From positions 1,240,001 through 1,304,000 of the forward strand of contig JAKSGN010000033.1 in NCBI GenBank assembly GCA_024180945.1: 64,000 nt of DNA. The letters run 5' to 3'. This document shows, in pieces, positions 11,339 through 23,443 of the stretch (position 1 is its first letter; every line of letters starts with the position of its first letter). Source of the DNA: Macrophomina tecta. Taxonomy: Eukaryota; Ascomycota; Dothideomycetes; Botryosphaeriales; Botryosphaeriaceae. Position numbers and translations under genes: made by a program. The notes under the pieces are model-generated. The model was given only the letters and a program-made list of their open reading frames with translations. It was not told the origin of the DNA and made no database searches.

Positions 11339-13084
11339 TGCGACTAAGTGGTGCTGTGGCGGAGGGGAGAGGACCGAGCAGCGACAGCAGCAGCGCCGGC
11401 AACGTTCAACGATATTGCCAACCGCGGGAAGTTGAAACTCCTCTCCATTGCGCAGGACCTGAGCTTCTTATATACGGACGGTGTCTTGAGATGCGCACCC
11501 GACGGGCAAGGAGGCCTGGCCCGGATCAAGCACCTCAGCCGCGCAGTCCCCCTCATCAGGGAGCAATTGGAATTGAAAACACTGAGTCAGTGACGTGATG
11601 TGAGCGATCGACGTTGGTCAGACCGGCCAGGAAGGCGCCAATGCTTGGCTAGCGAGCGGGCTGGAGGACTTGCAATACCGCAAGCATGCACCAAGGGGGC
11701 GTTCGGGGAGCAGTAGCCTCCGGCAGCGTTCGGGCGGGCGCAGCAACTCCATTGCTGCGGGCAGCGGCGGAAAGACGGCGGTCGATGAGTGGTGGGTGGA
11801 AAGCTAGACATCTGACGTACAAGGGCAGGATTCCAAATGCGAGGGAACGTGGTTGCTGACCGAGGCGCTTGGTAAGGCTGGGTCGGACGGAGGCTCTGGC
11901 AGCAGGCCAAGGCGGCCATGGTCGTGGACGGAAAGGGACAACAGCGGAGCCGCGGACAGAACGAGCGCGATTAGGGTTGGGCGGAGATGGAAGAAGCGGG
12001 AAATGCTTCCAGACGAAAAGAATTTGGAATTTGGATGCAAGCTATGGGCAGGACCAGGCTTGTGAGCAGATGACGCCGTTGGCGTCAGTTGCGGAATGCG
12101 AGGATTGTGGGGGAAGACCGGGACACCATTTGCGCGCCGCCTCCAACCGTAGCCAGAGCCGCGACCCGGCCAGCTCTCCAGCCCGCGCGCTGTCGTCATG
12201 GCTGCTCCTGAGCGCTGCCTTCTTCAGGAACCCTTCTGAGGCTCTTTCGGTGCCTTCCGTGCGGCCGGGTTGCGGTGGGCGAGAGCAGACGGGCCATCGC
12301 GGAGATGGATGACTCGAGCAGTCGCTGATCTTCAAGCACGTTTCTCATCGGCCTCCAAGGATTCCGGCACTTGCTTGAGATGCCGTCGGGGGAACGGCCT
12401 CCGCTGCCTGAGCGGTCTCCCGGTCCAGCGGCCTTGTCCCTCGTCCGCCCTCATTCTCCGCCTCCTGCATAGGCATATGTGCATGCACGCTCTTCTCAGC
12501 TTACCCGACCCCGCCACCTGTGCGAATAGAATTCTGATTACAGCTGCACTACTTTGTGGGAGCTAAGCATCACCTATCAAATAGAACATCCGCCCTAACA
12601 TCCAATCAATCTCCGCGGCCCAATCCCGATCATGACATCACCCCCACCCACTCACTCAACCAAAATGTCAATGCTGCCGCACCCTCGAAGTGCCATCATA
12701 AAGAAAGAGGACGACTTCTACAAGCGGCGGTGAAAGAATACTAATCTTTCTATGTGCAAAGAAAAGCCCCCGCACAAACCATGCCGATCATCCAAGGAAA
12801 AAACAAACCAAACGCCTATCACAATATGCTTCGGATCGCCGTTTTGCGCGATTCGCGACGCCCATGTTCTTCCCCAGTTACCTTCACCGGCACTTTTCCT
12901 GCCTCCATCCTGTCCTTAAAAAGAAAAAAAAAAAAAAAAGAAAAGTGTCCGAATTTCGGATGCAAAGGGGGGAAAAAAGAAGGGGGGTGGGGGGCGCTCC
13001 ATGAAAAAGATCCGAGTGCAACACCGCTCACATTTTTGAAGAAAATATTACTCAGGCCTCCAGGAAGAAGGATGTCAACAAACC
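11339..13084. other. Intergenic region upstream of the hydrolase
   Basis: About 1.75 kb between two minus-strand genes. It holds the hydrolase promoter on the left and the 3' UTR of the DUF726 gene on the right, with an A-tract near 12920-12940 and a G-rich stretch near 12965-12995. Open frames exist on both strands because of the high GC, but none looks like a protein. Confidence 0.4.
11467..11474 (-). promoter_or_regulatory. TATA box of the secreted hydrolase
   Basis: TATATAAG on the minus strand, 129 bp upstream of the ATG at 11338. That is a normal position for a fungal core promoter and suggests an inducible rather than housekeeping gene. Confidence 0.55.
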
Positions 13085-16000
13085 TCACTCAAATGTCATC
13101 TTCATCTCTTTCTCCTTGCCCCAATCCGGATCGTCTTCATCCGCCCAAGCATTGTGTTCGAAGCGCCCTAAATCGACCGGCATCGTGCTCGACGTGCGCA
13201 ATGGTGGCCTCTCTACGCTTGGTGAGTTCCATGTCGATGAAGGGTTCGTGGCTGCATGTCTCGATGCTGGTGGGGTCTCGTAAGAAGTATCGAAGGTCAT
13301 CGAGATATCGCCGCCATCACCCTCCCAGTGGTCAGGATTCGCGTCGTATTCTGAGCCGTCATAAAGATGCGCCGTCTTGCTGCCGTCGTTGGCGTTCCCG
13401 AGGGAATCGTTGAAACTCTGCGTCTGCCGGAGGCTTGAGTGTGGGCTGTCCAACTTAATCGGTGGAAGGGTGCTTTCAAGCTGCTTTACCTCGACTCCCT
13501 GTGCCGCAATCTCCGATGCCTCTTGTCGAATGGCATCCACGTCGAACAAGACATTCTTCCTAGGGTCTTCCCCTTCGCCTTTCATCTTCTCGTCGTACAT
13601 CTCCCATTCCTTCTTCTCCGCCTGTTTCTTCTTGAAGATATTCCACCCACGCTTCTTCTCGGGCTTTTGCTCGAGCTCCTTCCGCGCCTCTTCGATCTCG
13701 TTGATTAACTCGCGTTGTCTGGCCTCATGGTTATCCGGATCGGGATCCTCAATCTCGGCAAACTCGTCGCTCTCTACAACCCAGCCCATCTCACGCATGA
13801 GACGCGGGATAGAGGCACGATACGCCATATGTCCATTCACAAATTCAGTGACATCGTAATTCTCGATGCCCTTTACTTCCACCGGGGCAAGTCCTGCAAC
13901 CCGCAAGATACCACCGCTTGTTGCTCGGAAAAGATACCCGAGGATCCAATCGTTGGTGGCATAGCCGTTGACAAACCTTCCGGCTACGACAGACCTAGCT
14001 TTAAGATATTCGTCCTTCTTTGCCACAATAGGCGAACCGAATAGGTAGACATTCTGAACCAGACCGTATGCTCCTCTTTTTGCAAGTTCTTGCAGGCAGT
14101 AGAAGATGACGCGAGCGCCAAGAGAGAAACCAACCAGAGTAGTGGGCCGGACACCGAGGTTACGGTCGATGAGCGAGTCAGCTAGAATCAAACCAGCTAG
14201 CTCTGCGCGTGCCAGCGATACGTTCCATGGATTGTCAATGAGGTAAGACAGCTTGGTAAGAACAATGGGAAGTTGTAGCGCACCCATAAGCGCGACAAGA
14301 ATAGTGCTGCCAAGAACTTGTTGCAAGCCTTGCGTGAGAGCCTGTAAACAATGAGCGACGTGAATGCTTTGAACAGACCGAAAATATACTTACCTCGGTT
14401 GCAAGAATGTTGATAGTATCACCCATACTTTGCAGCATCTCCGGTTCCCAGTAAACAGAGTAGATATCCCCCATCACAGGATCCACGGTGCTAAACGGCA
14501 ATCTCACATCATCGACTTTACCATTCATCCACCCCGAGACCGTAATGATCATGTTCACCCTCTTGTTGTTATGGAGCGGCCTATATTCGAACGTCTTGAC
14601 TGCGCCGGTTCTCCGGTTGGATGCTCGCACACCAACTGTACCTCCAGAGATCACACCAGTGGTTGTAATGATCGCTGCGCCTCCAGCTCCTGCCAGGAAA
14701 CTGCTTGTTCCAGCAACACCGATGGTTGTAAATCCGGCAGCGAGGCCTGCACCAATAACTGGAGCAAGAAGACCGGCGGACAGACCAATGACCAGTCCCC
14801 CTCCGACAGTAGCAAGACCCATCATGACCAATCTTCTGTTTCTCTGCATCTTAGCGCGGCTTTCCAGGGCGCCGTCATCCTTCCAGTTCTGGTCATTTGC
14901 CGCTTCTTGCATTTCGAGAGCATCCGTGACTCGCTTCTCGAAGCGACAGATGTCGATGGATGGGACCTGCAAGTATTCACCAACCATTTCCAATAACTGG
15001 CGTGATCTCGAATCGTATACAGAATCAGCAATGAGAACGAGGAAGAGATCGCAGAGAATGGTCCATCGGAGATCAATGTCGATGTTTCTGGTCATAGGAA
15101 GCTGTGACGGAGTGCGGACTTCCGGCATATCCTCTCCTCCATGGTCCTCGTATGGTGGAGGTACCGAGGAACCTGGTGTATCAGGGACCGGAGTCGACGG
15201 AACGCTCGACGTAGAACTAGGCCGAGGGGAAGAGACAGAGGGCCGACTTGAAGCAGTATCCTCAGCTACAGGATTCTTAACTCGAGCGTTCTGCATTAGG
15301 GCTGGCGTGAGGTCGCTTGGCTGAACTCCATGTTCTCCCAGCTGCTCGATCATAATCTGTTCCGCAGACTCAATCTCCATGTGGCTATACAGCCGGACCA
15401 TCATCTTCTGGCTCCACATCTTCATAGCCTCCGAAGCGAGGTCCAGCTGCTTCTTCGTGCCCTTTGTTCTCTCCTGCTTGTCGACCTCCCTGATCATCTC
15501 CAGCATTGATAGCCTGACAACTCCAACGTAGGCGATCCTTTGGCCTTCGGTAAGCAGGTCCTTCGTTGCCTGCATCTGAGACAGCGGATCCCGCGCTTCT
15601 TCATCTTCATCCGCCACGTTCGTACTCCTCGCTCCTTTGAACAGATAAGCCGTGTTGTCGTCCATGCTCGTCGCCGATTCCGCGTCCTCGTCTATTTGAA
15701 CCCTCGTGTAGCCCTTGCCAGCGCCGCCCAGGGCGCCGTACTGAATCTCATCATCACTCAGATCGTGCGCCTCCCGTGCGATCAGTCTGTTGTCGTCGTT
15801 ATACATGTCATAAGAAGCATAAGCGGGCATCTCCTGCCACTCGCCGTCCGACTCATCGCCGTCCTGCTTGTCCTCCTTCTTCGGGGCAAGCTGCTGGTGC
15901 GACCATTCCGACACCGCACCGACATCTGCGTGCTTATGGTGGTCAGACGCCGAGGCCTCCGCCAGGACGTCCGGTTTGATTTCCGCATGTTTATCGTCGT

Positions 16001-16394
16001 CCCTCGCCGTCGCGTGCTCGGTTGGCTTCACTGCCTCCGCACTGACTTTCGAGGCCGCGTAGCCTTCGCCCAGCGCCGGCGGAGGGCTCGGCTCCGCGGC
16101 GGACGTCGAAGCCTGTCCCGCGGGCGCTGCTGCTTCCAGTGCATTGTGCCCCTTCTCCGCATGAGATGCACCGTTTACATGATTCGCAGTATCTTGTGGT
16201 GGCTGCGACTCGATGTTTTTTCGGAGATCCTCTTCGCTGTCCTCGGAGATCAGGCGACGAGGAGGCTTCTTGCGTATGGGGAGGCCGAAGTCGTCGAGCT
16301 CGACATTCAGGCCGACCGGATCCTGCTTCGGCGGCGCAACGGCGGACTGAGGCGCTTGCGGAGCGGGGGGTTCGTTGGCGGCGTCGGAGGACAT
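13085..16394 (-). CDS. DUF726 membrane hydrolase-like protein (Mil1/TMCO4 family)
   Basis: Two exons on the minus strand, 16394-14394 and 14341-13085, with a 52-nt GTAAGT...ACAG intron; 1085 aa. Residues 1 to about 230 are disordered and acidic. A helical region follows, then a glycine/alanine-rich hydrophobic segment around residues 520-600 (including GLVIGLSAGLLAPVIGAGLA), the membrane portion typical of this family. The C-terminal half is an alpha/beta-hydrolase-like DUF726 domain with VGFSLGARVIF, Ser740 being the putative nucleophile, followed by YLFGSPIV and an NGYATNDWILGYLFR block. The tail is charged. Family knowledge: yeast Mil1 (YFL034W) works with the clathrin adaptor AP-1 at the trans-Golgi network; human TMCO4 is poorly known. 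Enzyme activity is unproven. It is head-to-head with UTP23. Confidence 0.92.
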
Positions 16395-16838
16395 GATTGC
16401 CCTCGGCTCGAGAATAGGGTAGGGCGTTGGGACGGCGTGAGAGCGAGGGAAAGCGGACGGAGGGGGGAGGCTTTCGCGGGCTACGAGGGAGCGGAAGTCG
16501 GCATTGAAAGCGGTGTCGGGTGGCTATGGTTGGTTCCTTCAGCGCGAGCGAGACAAGAGAGAGAAGAGAGAGGCCCTGTCAATCCCGGGCTGTCTGCTGC
16601 CCCATCCGCTCGGCGCGCTGCCCCTGCCCTTTGAGACATTGCGTAGTCAGGCAGGCACCACCGGCGACGGCGCCGCGCACGGGCCAAAGCTTAGCTCTCT
16701 GAGCGCAGCCGTTTTGCTTTGCGACGCTGCACGCAACATCCGCCGAAGCGCGTGCCCCAGATTTTTTTTTTCTTCCCTCCTGTTCGCGGTTCCTCAGCGC
16801 GCACACGCAAGCACACCTACTCCGCTAGAATAGCAACA
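16395..16838. promoter_or_regulatory. Divergent intergenic region DUF726/UTP23
   Basis: 444 bp between divergent start codons. It includes a short T tract near 16762-16771 close to the UTP23 start. No TATA box is evident, consistent with housekeeping promoters. Confidence 0.55.
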
Positions 16839-17769
16839 ATGCGCGGCAAGCGGGCGAAGCAGTATCGCAAGCTTATGCACCAGTATGCCCTCACATTCGG
16901 TTTCCGCGAACCTTACCAGGTCCTGGGTGCGTACAGTCCTACCTACATCATTGCCACTACCAGCCTTCACACAGCCCATTGTTCCGTGCTAATATGTTCC
17001 CGCAGTCGATGCCGAGATCGTCACGGACGCGTCGCGCATGAAGATTGACCTCGCAAGCTACCTCGAGCGCACACTGCAAGGAAAAGTCAAGCCGATGATA
17101 ACGCAATGCTCGATGCGGCACCTATACGCCCTCAAAGACCAGGAAGTCATCACCAAGGCCCAGGCCTTCGAGCGTCGCCGCTGCAACCACCACACCCTTG
17201 ATGAGCCTCTTTCCACACTTGAGTGTATCCGCTCCGTTGTCGACCCGAAGGAGAGCAAGACAAATAAACACCGATATGTCGTCGCCAGCCAGGAGCAAAA
17301 GGTCCGCTCGTACCTGCGCCAGATTCCCGGAGTCCCCCTGATCTACATCAACAGGAGTGTCATGATTATGGAGCCCATGGCTGGCGCGACTGAGGACGTG
17401 AGGGATAAGGCGGAGAGCGAGAAATTCAGAACGGGTCTGAAGACAAGGCCAGCAGCTGCTGCTCCTGCACCAAAGAGAAAACGGGACGATGATGAGGATG
17501 GAAGCAGTGGAGGGGAGAATGAGGCGGCGGCAACAAAACCTGAACCTAAGAAGAAGAGAAAGGGGCCCAAAGCACCAAATCCATTGAGCGTCAAGAAGCC
17601 AAAGAAGAGACCGGAACAGCAGCCTCCGACCCAGAAACCTAAGACTGGCAAGCCAGCCGGCGAGGAAACGGCCGAAGAGCACGGGAAGCGGAAGAGGAAA
17701 CGGAAGAATAAGGTTCGCGGTGATGGAGAGGCAACAGAACAGCCACAAGAGGTGGCACAAGAGGCATAA
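16839..17769 (+). CDS. UTP23: rRNA-processing protein Utp23 (PIN-like)
   Basis: Exons 16839-16926 and 17006-17769, separated by a 79-nt GTGCGT...CGCAG intron; 283 aa. The N-terminus MRGKRAKQYRKLMHQYALTF then GFREPYQVL is the hallmark of the Utp23/Fcf1 PIN family, and VDAEIV follows the splice. A zinc-binding cluster is visible at Cys89, His91/His92 and Cys103 (RRCNHHTLDEPLSTLEC), which fits Utp23 rather than Fcf1. The domain ends with GVPLIYINRSVMIMEPM near residue 190. The tail is a lysine-rich, nucleolar-type region with KKKRKGPKAPNP and KRKRKRKN blocks. Known role: a component of the SSU processome that helps release snR30 during early 18S rRNA maturation. It is thought to be catalytically inactive as a nuclease. 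Confidence 0.94.
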
Positions 17770-18033
17770 TCATGTTTTATTTTGTTAGGCACACTGCTTG
17801 CCTGTCTATGCGTTTTCCCATTGCCGTTCCATCAGGGGTGTTGCTTCATGGTCGCATGATTCCCAATTTGAATTTAGCTTCTTAGCATTTCTCGGAGTTT
17901 TGGTAAGGGTACGGGACCCGGAAGGAAGAAAACAGGCGGTCAAAAGGGTATTTGCTTAGAATTTTGAAGCGGAAAATTGATATCATAATGCCTTAGAGGC
18001 ATTTATGACGGAGTCATGAATCAACGCTCTCCA
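17770..18033. other. Convergent 3' region UTP23/PPE1
   Basis: 264 bp between the stop codons of two converging genes. It is AT-richer than the flanks and should contain both polyadenylation regions. I see no other feature. Confidence 0.5.
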
Positions 18034-19299
18034 CTAGACCTTCTTTCCTTGAGCAAGGAGATCCGAGACCTTAGGCGGAAGGACGAGAGTGCTCCTATCA
18101 TTACGCTTAAGGAATTCGACAACTGTCTGCGCAACTTGATCCGGCACGTCTTCCTGAAGGAAATGGCCAGCCATCGGGTATACCTGAAGTTGGAATTTTC
18201 CTACGATACTCTGACATCAGCAAGACCGTAAAAGCCAAGAGCTTATCTTAAATAATCAAAAAAGACCTCAGTGAATAAGCTGACCTTGCATCTGCCCAAT
18301 CATGAGTTCTTTGTCCAGACGATCTGTGCCCGCGAGTAGCAGCAGCTTCGCGCCTCTCGCGGTGAGGAACTTGCCGCTGAGCCCCTCAAACCAGTTGGTC
18401 CAGAAGGTCTCCGTCCTGGCCAGGTCCGTCTTCCACACCCACTTCCCGGAGTCGAGTTTCTTGAGCAGACTGGGCACAGACGCACGTGCGCTCTCTGGGT
18501 TACGCAGCGTGCGGCTACGGATGTGCCAGTCGACGGCGGTGTCGAGCGAGGGGAAGATGGACGGCCGCGTGGACAGATACGTGTGCATGTGTTTGAGGGC
18601 GTCCATGGCGGAGCCCTCGACGACGTCGAGCACGGCATAGCCCAGTACGCTGGCACCCAAGGCGCCGCTCTTCGCCGTCTCCGTGACGACCGCGCCGCCC
18701 AGGCTGTGGCCAACGAGCAGCAGCTGCGGCAGCGGGCGATCCTGCGCCAGCCCCAGCTTCGCCGCCGCCAGCGTCACCATGCGGCACAGGTCGCCCGCCA
18801 GGTTCGCGACCGTCAGCTCGCCGTTGATGCTGCCGTCGGCGTTGTGTACGACAGAGCCGTGCTCGCGCGCCTCAACCGCCAGCACGCCGACCTCGGGCAT
18901 CAGTCGCCGCACCTCGAGCGCGAAGAGGGCCCACGTGAGGGCCGACGAGCCTGCACCGTGGTGCAGCACAAGGAGCGGGGCCTGGGGCTTTGCCGCCGGC
19001 GTCATATAGATGTGGTACTGGGCATGCTGGCCGGTGGTCGCGTCGTGGTGCTCGAGGTACAGCTCCTGCGAGAAGTACTGCGTCCAGTCAACGTTCGCGG
19101 CGGAGGCCGTGGCCGGCTTCTGCGTTGACGTCGGTACCACTGTGCCGGCGGATGAGACGGAGGATGCTGAGGATGAGTCGTCCTCAGTTTGCTGTCCTGG
19201 CTCTTCCTCTGGGATTTGGGGGTTGTTGTTCCTGCTGCTGCCGCTGGGTGCTTTGGTGCCCACCTTGGACTTGCCGATGGTTTTGGCCAGGTCGCTCAT
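18034..19299 (-). CDS. PPE1: Protein phosphatase methylesterase 1 (PPE1/PME-1)
   Basis: Two exons on the minus strand: 19299-18285 and 18200-18034, with an 84-nt GTCAGC...CGTAG intron; 393 aa. After a Ser-rich disordered N-terminus (to about residue 68) comes WTQYFSQELYLE and an alpha/beta hydrolase core with LLVLHHGAGSSALTWALFA, then GHSLGGAVV with nucleophile Ser199. VLDVVEGSAMDALKHM carries the acid and matches the PME-1 signature. The second exon supplies the catalytic His in YPMAGHFLQEDVPDQ. Known role: removes the C-terminal methyl ester from the PP2A catalytic subunit, controlling holoenzyme assembly. The small second exon is essential because it holds the His. Unspliced transcript would read past the intron boundary and lose it. 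Confidence 0.95.
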
Positions 19300-20162
19300 G
19301 ATGGCGGGGACTCGCTATCTTTTTCAGCCCGGCAGCTGGATCATTTGAGAGTGGTGAAATCGGGTTGTTCTGGTGTTTGATATTTCATGTAAAGCGACAC
19401 AATCAGCAAACATACAGCGGTATCGATAGATGCACGAGCCATTAGGTGGCGTGAACAGTTGCCCTAAAGTAGTTGTTGCCGCATTTAGTACTCTACAGCG
19501 CGCAAGTAGGAGCAATCAACACATTGATATTCCGGGAGAGGAATGACGCTGATGATAGAAGATGGAGAGAGATGCAAGGGAGACTTTTCGCTCTCTTGGA
19601 AACTACAATTCCTGTACGTCGAAAGTCATGGGAGCAAAGGTGCCATAGGTGCAAGGTTGGCCCTCGCATGCGGCTTCACAGTAAGCGCTAACCTATCAAT
19701 CTAAGGCCTCAAGAGAAAATTATGGCATAGAACGACGACGCAGGTTGTCAGAAATGCGTAATGGAGGTAGCAGCAACTTTTTGTGCTCTATACTTGCTCA
19801 CTCCCATATTTATTGCTTCATAGTTGAGACTGCCTTGCATTTGAATGAGCAAAAAGTGCGATTACTCATTGTACTGGTAAAATGCCACAGACAGCCAGCC
19901 AAATGGTCACGTAAAATATAAAATATCCACGCTGGTAGCAACACGAAAGTGAGAAGAAAGCATATCAAGATCATGACTACATGACTACGTAACTAAGAAG
20001 TCGTATCGTTTTCATCTCAAAGTCCTACCGAAAGAGGAGGAGAATGATCGTAACGAAGGGGTATCAAGCCATTGTGTACCGAGAGATCCCCTCTCAAGTC
20101 CATATCAACACCAATGCCAGCAACGAATAAAATCACAGCAAGACAAGGAAAGGGGGAAGAAG
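19300..20162. other. Intergenic region PPE1-zinc finger gene
   Basis: About 0.86 kb between two minus-strand genes, holding the PPE1 promoter and the 3' UTR of the zinc-finger gene. The part from 19700 to 20150 is AT-rich. I see no coding signal. Confidence 0.4.
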
Positions 20163-21755
20163 CTATCCATCATCCGACAACACATCACTCTCGTCGTCAA
20201 CAGCCCTCCTCACGTTGATCTCGCCACGGTCCCTCGGCTTTCCATTACCGAGCTGCCACTCGCCTCCCGGAGTTTGCTCTACCAGCCCCTCTCTGGTGAG
20301 CCAACTCTCGAGCGGGTGGTCATCTCTCCATCGCTCGATCCCATACATCTTCGCATCGGCATTCTTCTTGTCCTTCTCCAAATGGCGTCCGACGTGCTCT
20401 ATGCGCTCGTCCCAGCTACCTGGCCCTTCGAAAGATCGGTTGCAAAAGAGGCATGAGCTACGCGGCGGCGGATCGCGGAGTCGCATGTAGCACTTCTTCT
20501 GGAAGTCCTGCATGTTGTATTCTGTGATCGGCGCGTCCTTGGTGGGTGGGGGCGAGCGTACAGAGCCCTTAGGGCCTGACTGCGACGCCATGTGCATGCG
20601 GCGCAGGTGCTGCGCGAACAGGTCTTTGCGATTGAAGTCGTTGTAAGACGTGGTAGCACCTCCATCGGTTGTGCTCGGGCATAGCTGGCAGCGCCAGAAG
20701 CCGAGCCGGATATGCTGCGTGCTGACATGCCGCTTCCACTCATTCTTGGAAGCGAAGGTCGCTTGGCAGGAGTAGCCGGCGAAGGGGCAAGGAAAGGGTC
20801 GATTGGTGGGGTTGATCTCCTTGGGTGAGGAGCTGCACTTGGGCCTTTTCGTTACACGACCACTGGAGGTGTATGAAGTTCTGCTCAATTTGCTGCTGCG
20901 GTGGGTGGAGCCCCTGGAGATAGAGCTGGACTGAGATGCCCGACGGCGGCGCTTATTGCGCGGTTTCCAGTCGGAGTCGGCATCGTCTTCCTTCTTCAGG
21001 GCAGGTTTGACAGACTCTGCTTCGCGAACTCGGATGGTGTCTTCCTCCTGGAGGTGCGCGCAACTGTGCTGGTTGTCGGGCTCCATCTTGCCGTGGAACA
21101 GAACAGTCTCTTGTTCGCAAGCATAACCAACTTTGATGTCAGTGCAATCATCGTACTCTCCGGGCAGGTCGGTGTCCTCAGCAGGGGACGGGTATTGTTG
21201 GATATCTTGGAGAGTGCAGGAACCGCCAGCCCCAAGAGTAGCCTCTTCCAGTGAGTATGTAGGAAAATGCCTGTACTCGCTATGGGGCGGGCTGCTGACA
21301 CCCTCAGGTGACCCGAAGCGGTTGGCGTTCAGCTCGTCCTGGTAAGAGCAGTTGTAGCTGCTGGCAGAAGAAACAGACCAGCTAGAACAGTAGTTGTCAG
21401 GCGATCTCTGTCTAAGATCCTTCTCAGGGTAGGGCCAGGGCGCCTGGGACTCATAGCGAGGGTCGAAGTCAAAGCGCCGTGGTTCGCGATCGCTCAGGCG
21501 GTCGAGCTCAAAGACATTCGTCTCGAAAAGGGTGCGCTCAGGCCCGCTCAAGTAACGTTGCATGCTGGACATTACGTGCGCCTGCGTTGTGTCCAACGTC
21601 ACTTGCGACCCAAATAGGTTGAATGCTCGCTGATTTGGACGAGCATCCATCCAAGTAGTGTCCCGATCAGACCATCGGTAGGGGTCTTGAAGTTGATTTT
21701 CCGCATGGAACTGAATCTGTGGGATGTCGTCGAACGCTGAATATGGGTGGTCCAT
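20163..21755 (-). CDS. C2H2-like zinc-finger protein, 530 aa
   Basis: A single-exon frame of 530 aa on the minus strand. The N-terminal 250 residues are acidic and low in structure. A basic patch (PRNKRRRRASQSSS, near residue 270) could be a nuclear signal. Residues about 320-465 form a three-part zinc-binding region: FPCPFAGYSCQATFASKNEW then KRHVSTQH; FWRCQLCPS with RKDLFAQHLRRMHM; and SCLFCNRSFEGPGSWDERIE with HVGRHLEKD. The same layout occurs in the two larger zinc-finger genes at 29.6 and 34.7 kb. After it comes IERWRDDHPLESWLTREGLV, a short conserved-looking tail. It is probably a nuclear DNA- or RNA-binding regulator specific to filamentous fungi. Its targets are unknown, and I cannot name an ortholog. 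Confidence 0.85.
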   Translation of the reverse strand: MDHPYSAFDDIPQIQFHAENQLQDPYRWSDRDTTWMDARPNQRAFNLFGSQVTLDTTQAHVMSSMQRYLSGPERTLFETNVFELDRLSDREPRRFDFDPRYESQAPWPYPEKDLRQRSPDNYCSSWSVSSASSYNCSYQDELNANRFGSPEGVSSPPHSEYRHFPTYSLEEATLGAGGSCTLQDIQQYPSPAEDTDLPGEYDDCTDIKVGYACEQETVLFHGKMEPDNQHSCAHLQEEDTIRVREAESVKPALKKEDDADSDWKPRNKRRRRASQSSSISRGSTHRSSKLSRTSYTSSGRVTKRPKCSSSPKEINPTNRPFPCPFAGYSCQATFASKNEWKRHVSTQHIRLGFWRCQLCPSTTDGGATTSYNDFNRKDLFAQHLRRMHMASQSGPKGSVRSPPPTKDAPITEYNMQDFQKKCYMRLRDPPPRSSCLFCNRSFEGPGSWDERIEHVGRHLEKDKKNADAKMYGIERWRDDHPLESWLTREGLVEQTPGGEWQLGNGKPRDRGEINVRRAVDDESDVLSDDG

Positions 21756-23443
21756 TGCGTGTGCAAAAGGGAGCAGGACCCGGCAACGGCGAAAACCGTA
21801 CGCAGGAAACGTATGACGGCAGAGAAGTGATTCAAGAGCGAAGTGACATCAAGTCAATCTGCTTGCCAGCAATAAGAAAAGAGTTGTTTCAAAGGCGGTT
21901 TGCGGGATCGTACCGTTAGTGCTTAGGCCACAAAGCGCCGGACCTGGAGCACCGCTCAAGGATACTTATACGATCTGGCTCCTGTGGTAGTTGCGAGATA
22001 TGACGCGATGCAAGAAATGTGAATGAGGCGAAGCAAGATATATCTCGAAGGGTCGTGACATGTAGCAAGCTAAGAATGGATAGCCGTAGGGTGTGCTCCG
22101 CCTTGAAGTTGTGTATGTGTATCAATCACCTGCATGGGCAACGGCTCCCTGGATCGCGCTCTTATGGCGGAATGCCCACAGTATGTCTCGCAGAGCCGCA
22201 TCTTCTGCGCCCCCAGATTGCACGAGCGCTAGTGTCGGCTAGCTGGGTATTGCAAGGAGCAAGCCATCGACACGCGACCCCTGCATGCTGACCGGTCTGT
22301 GTGCAGCGCTGGTCGCGAAGTGGGAGGGTCAGCCATTGTGGCAGAGCTGCTTCTGTCCCACCATCTTGGGCTGCATATCCTAGCATGGGTAACTGATCGG
22401 GCGCTTTCGCGTGAAGACTTTAGCAAAGAGGGCAAACGGGGCGTGCAGGAATGGGGAAGCAACGCCGCGTCTGCGTCTCTGAGCTTATCCATGCCGTTCG
22501 AAGAAGCGCTCATGGCTTGCAGCGTAACTCTAGAGCGCCTCATGCGCCCGAGGGGCCGGACAGAGTGTGCGGCTGAGCTGCTGCAAAGGGGGGGGGGGGA
22601 AGGGCGTGCAGGACTGTGGGTGCGCCCATTCGTGGGTGCGGAGGGGTTGGGGGCCAGAGTAGGGCGCGAGAGGGCGCAGAGGGCGGACCGGCGGACGAAC
22701 GAGAATCGGCCTCCGGATTCCTTCCCCCACGGGTTCGCTGTCAAAACTGGGCGGCGCGGAGCAGCGAAACAAAAGCAAGCATGCCCCGTTGCGATGCTGC
22801 ATCTGACGATCGAATCCGGGTGGTCGCAGCGCGACGGCAGCGTGCGGAGACGCGCGGGCAGCTGTCGGTGCAGTGGGGGGAGGGGCCAGGGGAGAACGAG
22901 GCAAACAGCCGCGCTGCCAGGCAGCGAGCCAGGCGGCTTGTGCACCACTGCCCTCGACGGAATTGGTTGTTGCAATGTCTTGGGCGCTGCTGATGCCTGG
23001 AGCAGAGGAGAGGTGCCGCACCCGCTGCTTGCTTGGCCCTCAGCTGCGCCGCCCGCTCTTATCCATTGGCCAACGCTGCACCAACACATGCACCGAGCGG
23101 CGCAGGCAAGTCCAGTGGGGCAATGCACATTTTTATTATCCATATCCACGGCTAGCTATGGTTAGAGGAAAGGAGGCTCTGCTACAATCAAGCTCACGCG
23201 CGCCGAGTGTGCCTTGTCTGCACCTGGAGGCAGGTCTTCGATCATCCCGCATGCTGCCAGTGTCCATGAGCTTGGCTTGCATACGCGGGAATTACCGGTG
23301 AGGCCAAAGCAATATGCTGCTGCTGCCGCTCCCGCTTGCTGTGTATTGCTTGATGTGTGCTGCTCCGCCTCGGATGCTCTGGCTGCTCCTGCTCGCGTAG
23401 GCTGACTTGCAGACGAAGACCAATTGCACCGCTAGCATGATTG
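21756..23443. other. Intergenic region upstream of the zinc finger gene
   Basis: About 1.7 kb between two minus-strand genes, GC-rich in its right half. It contains a run of 12 G residues at 22588-22599. Long frames open on both strands over 22230-23165 reflect GC content and are not protein-like. It probably holds the regulatory region of the zinc-finger gene. Confidence 0.4.
22588..22599. repeat. G homopolymer, about 12 nt
   Basis: A run of about twelve consecutive G residues in the intergenic DNA. Such runs can form G-quadruplex-like structures and are prone to sequencing-length error. Confidence 0.8.

Noticed and set aside
15540..16634. 364-codon plus-strand frame
   Set aside because: It is antisense to the DUF726 coding exon, whose protein is recognisable. 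The antisense product is Arg/Leu-rich with no protein-like pattern.
9908..19299. Biosynthetic or degradative cluster suggested by two hydrolases
   Set aside because: One is a secreted enzyme and the other is the PP2A methylesterase. No synthase, transporter or pathway regulator accompanies them.
22229..23165. Long overlapping frames on both strands (about 290-306 codons)
   Set aside because: GC-rich DNA opens frames on both strands. The products are rich in Arg, Ser, Pro and Ala with no motif, and neither has convincing codon use or introns.
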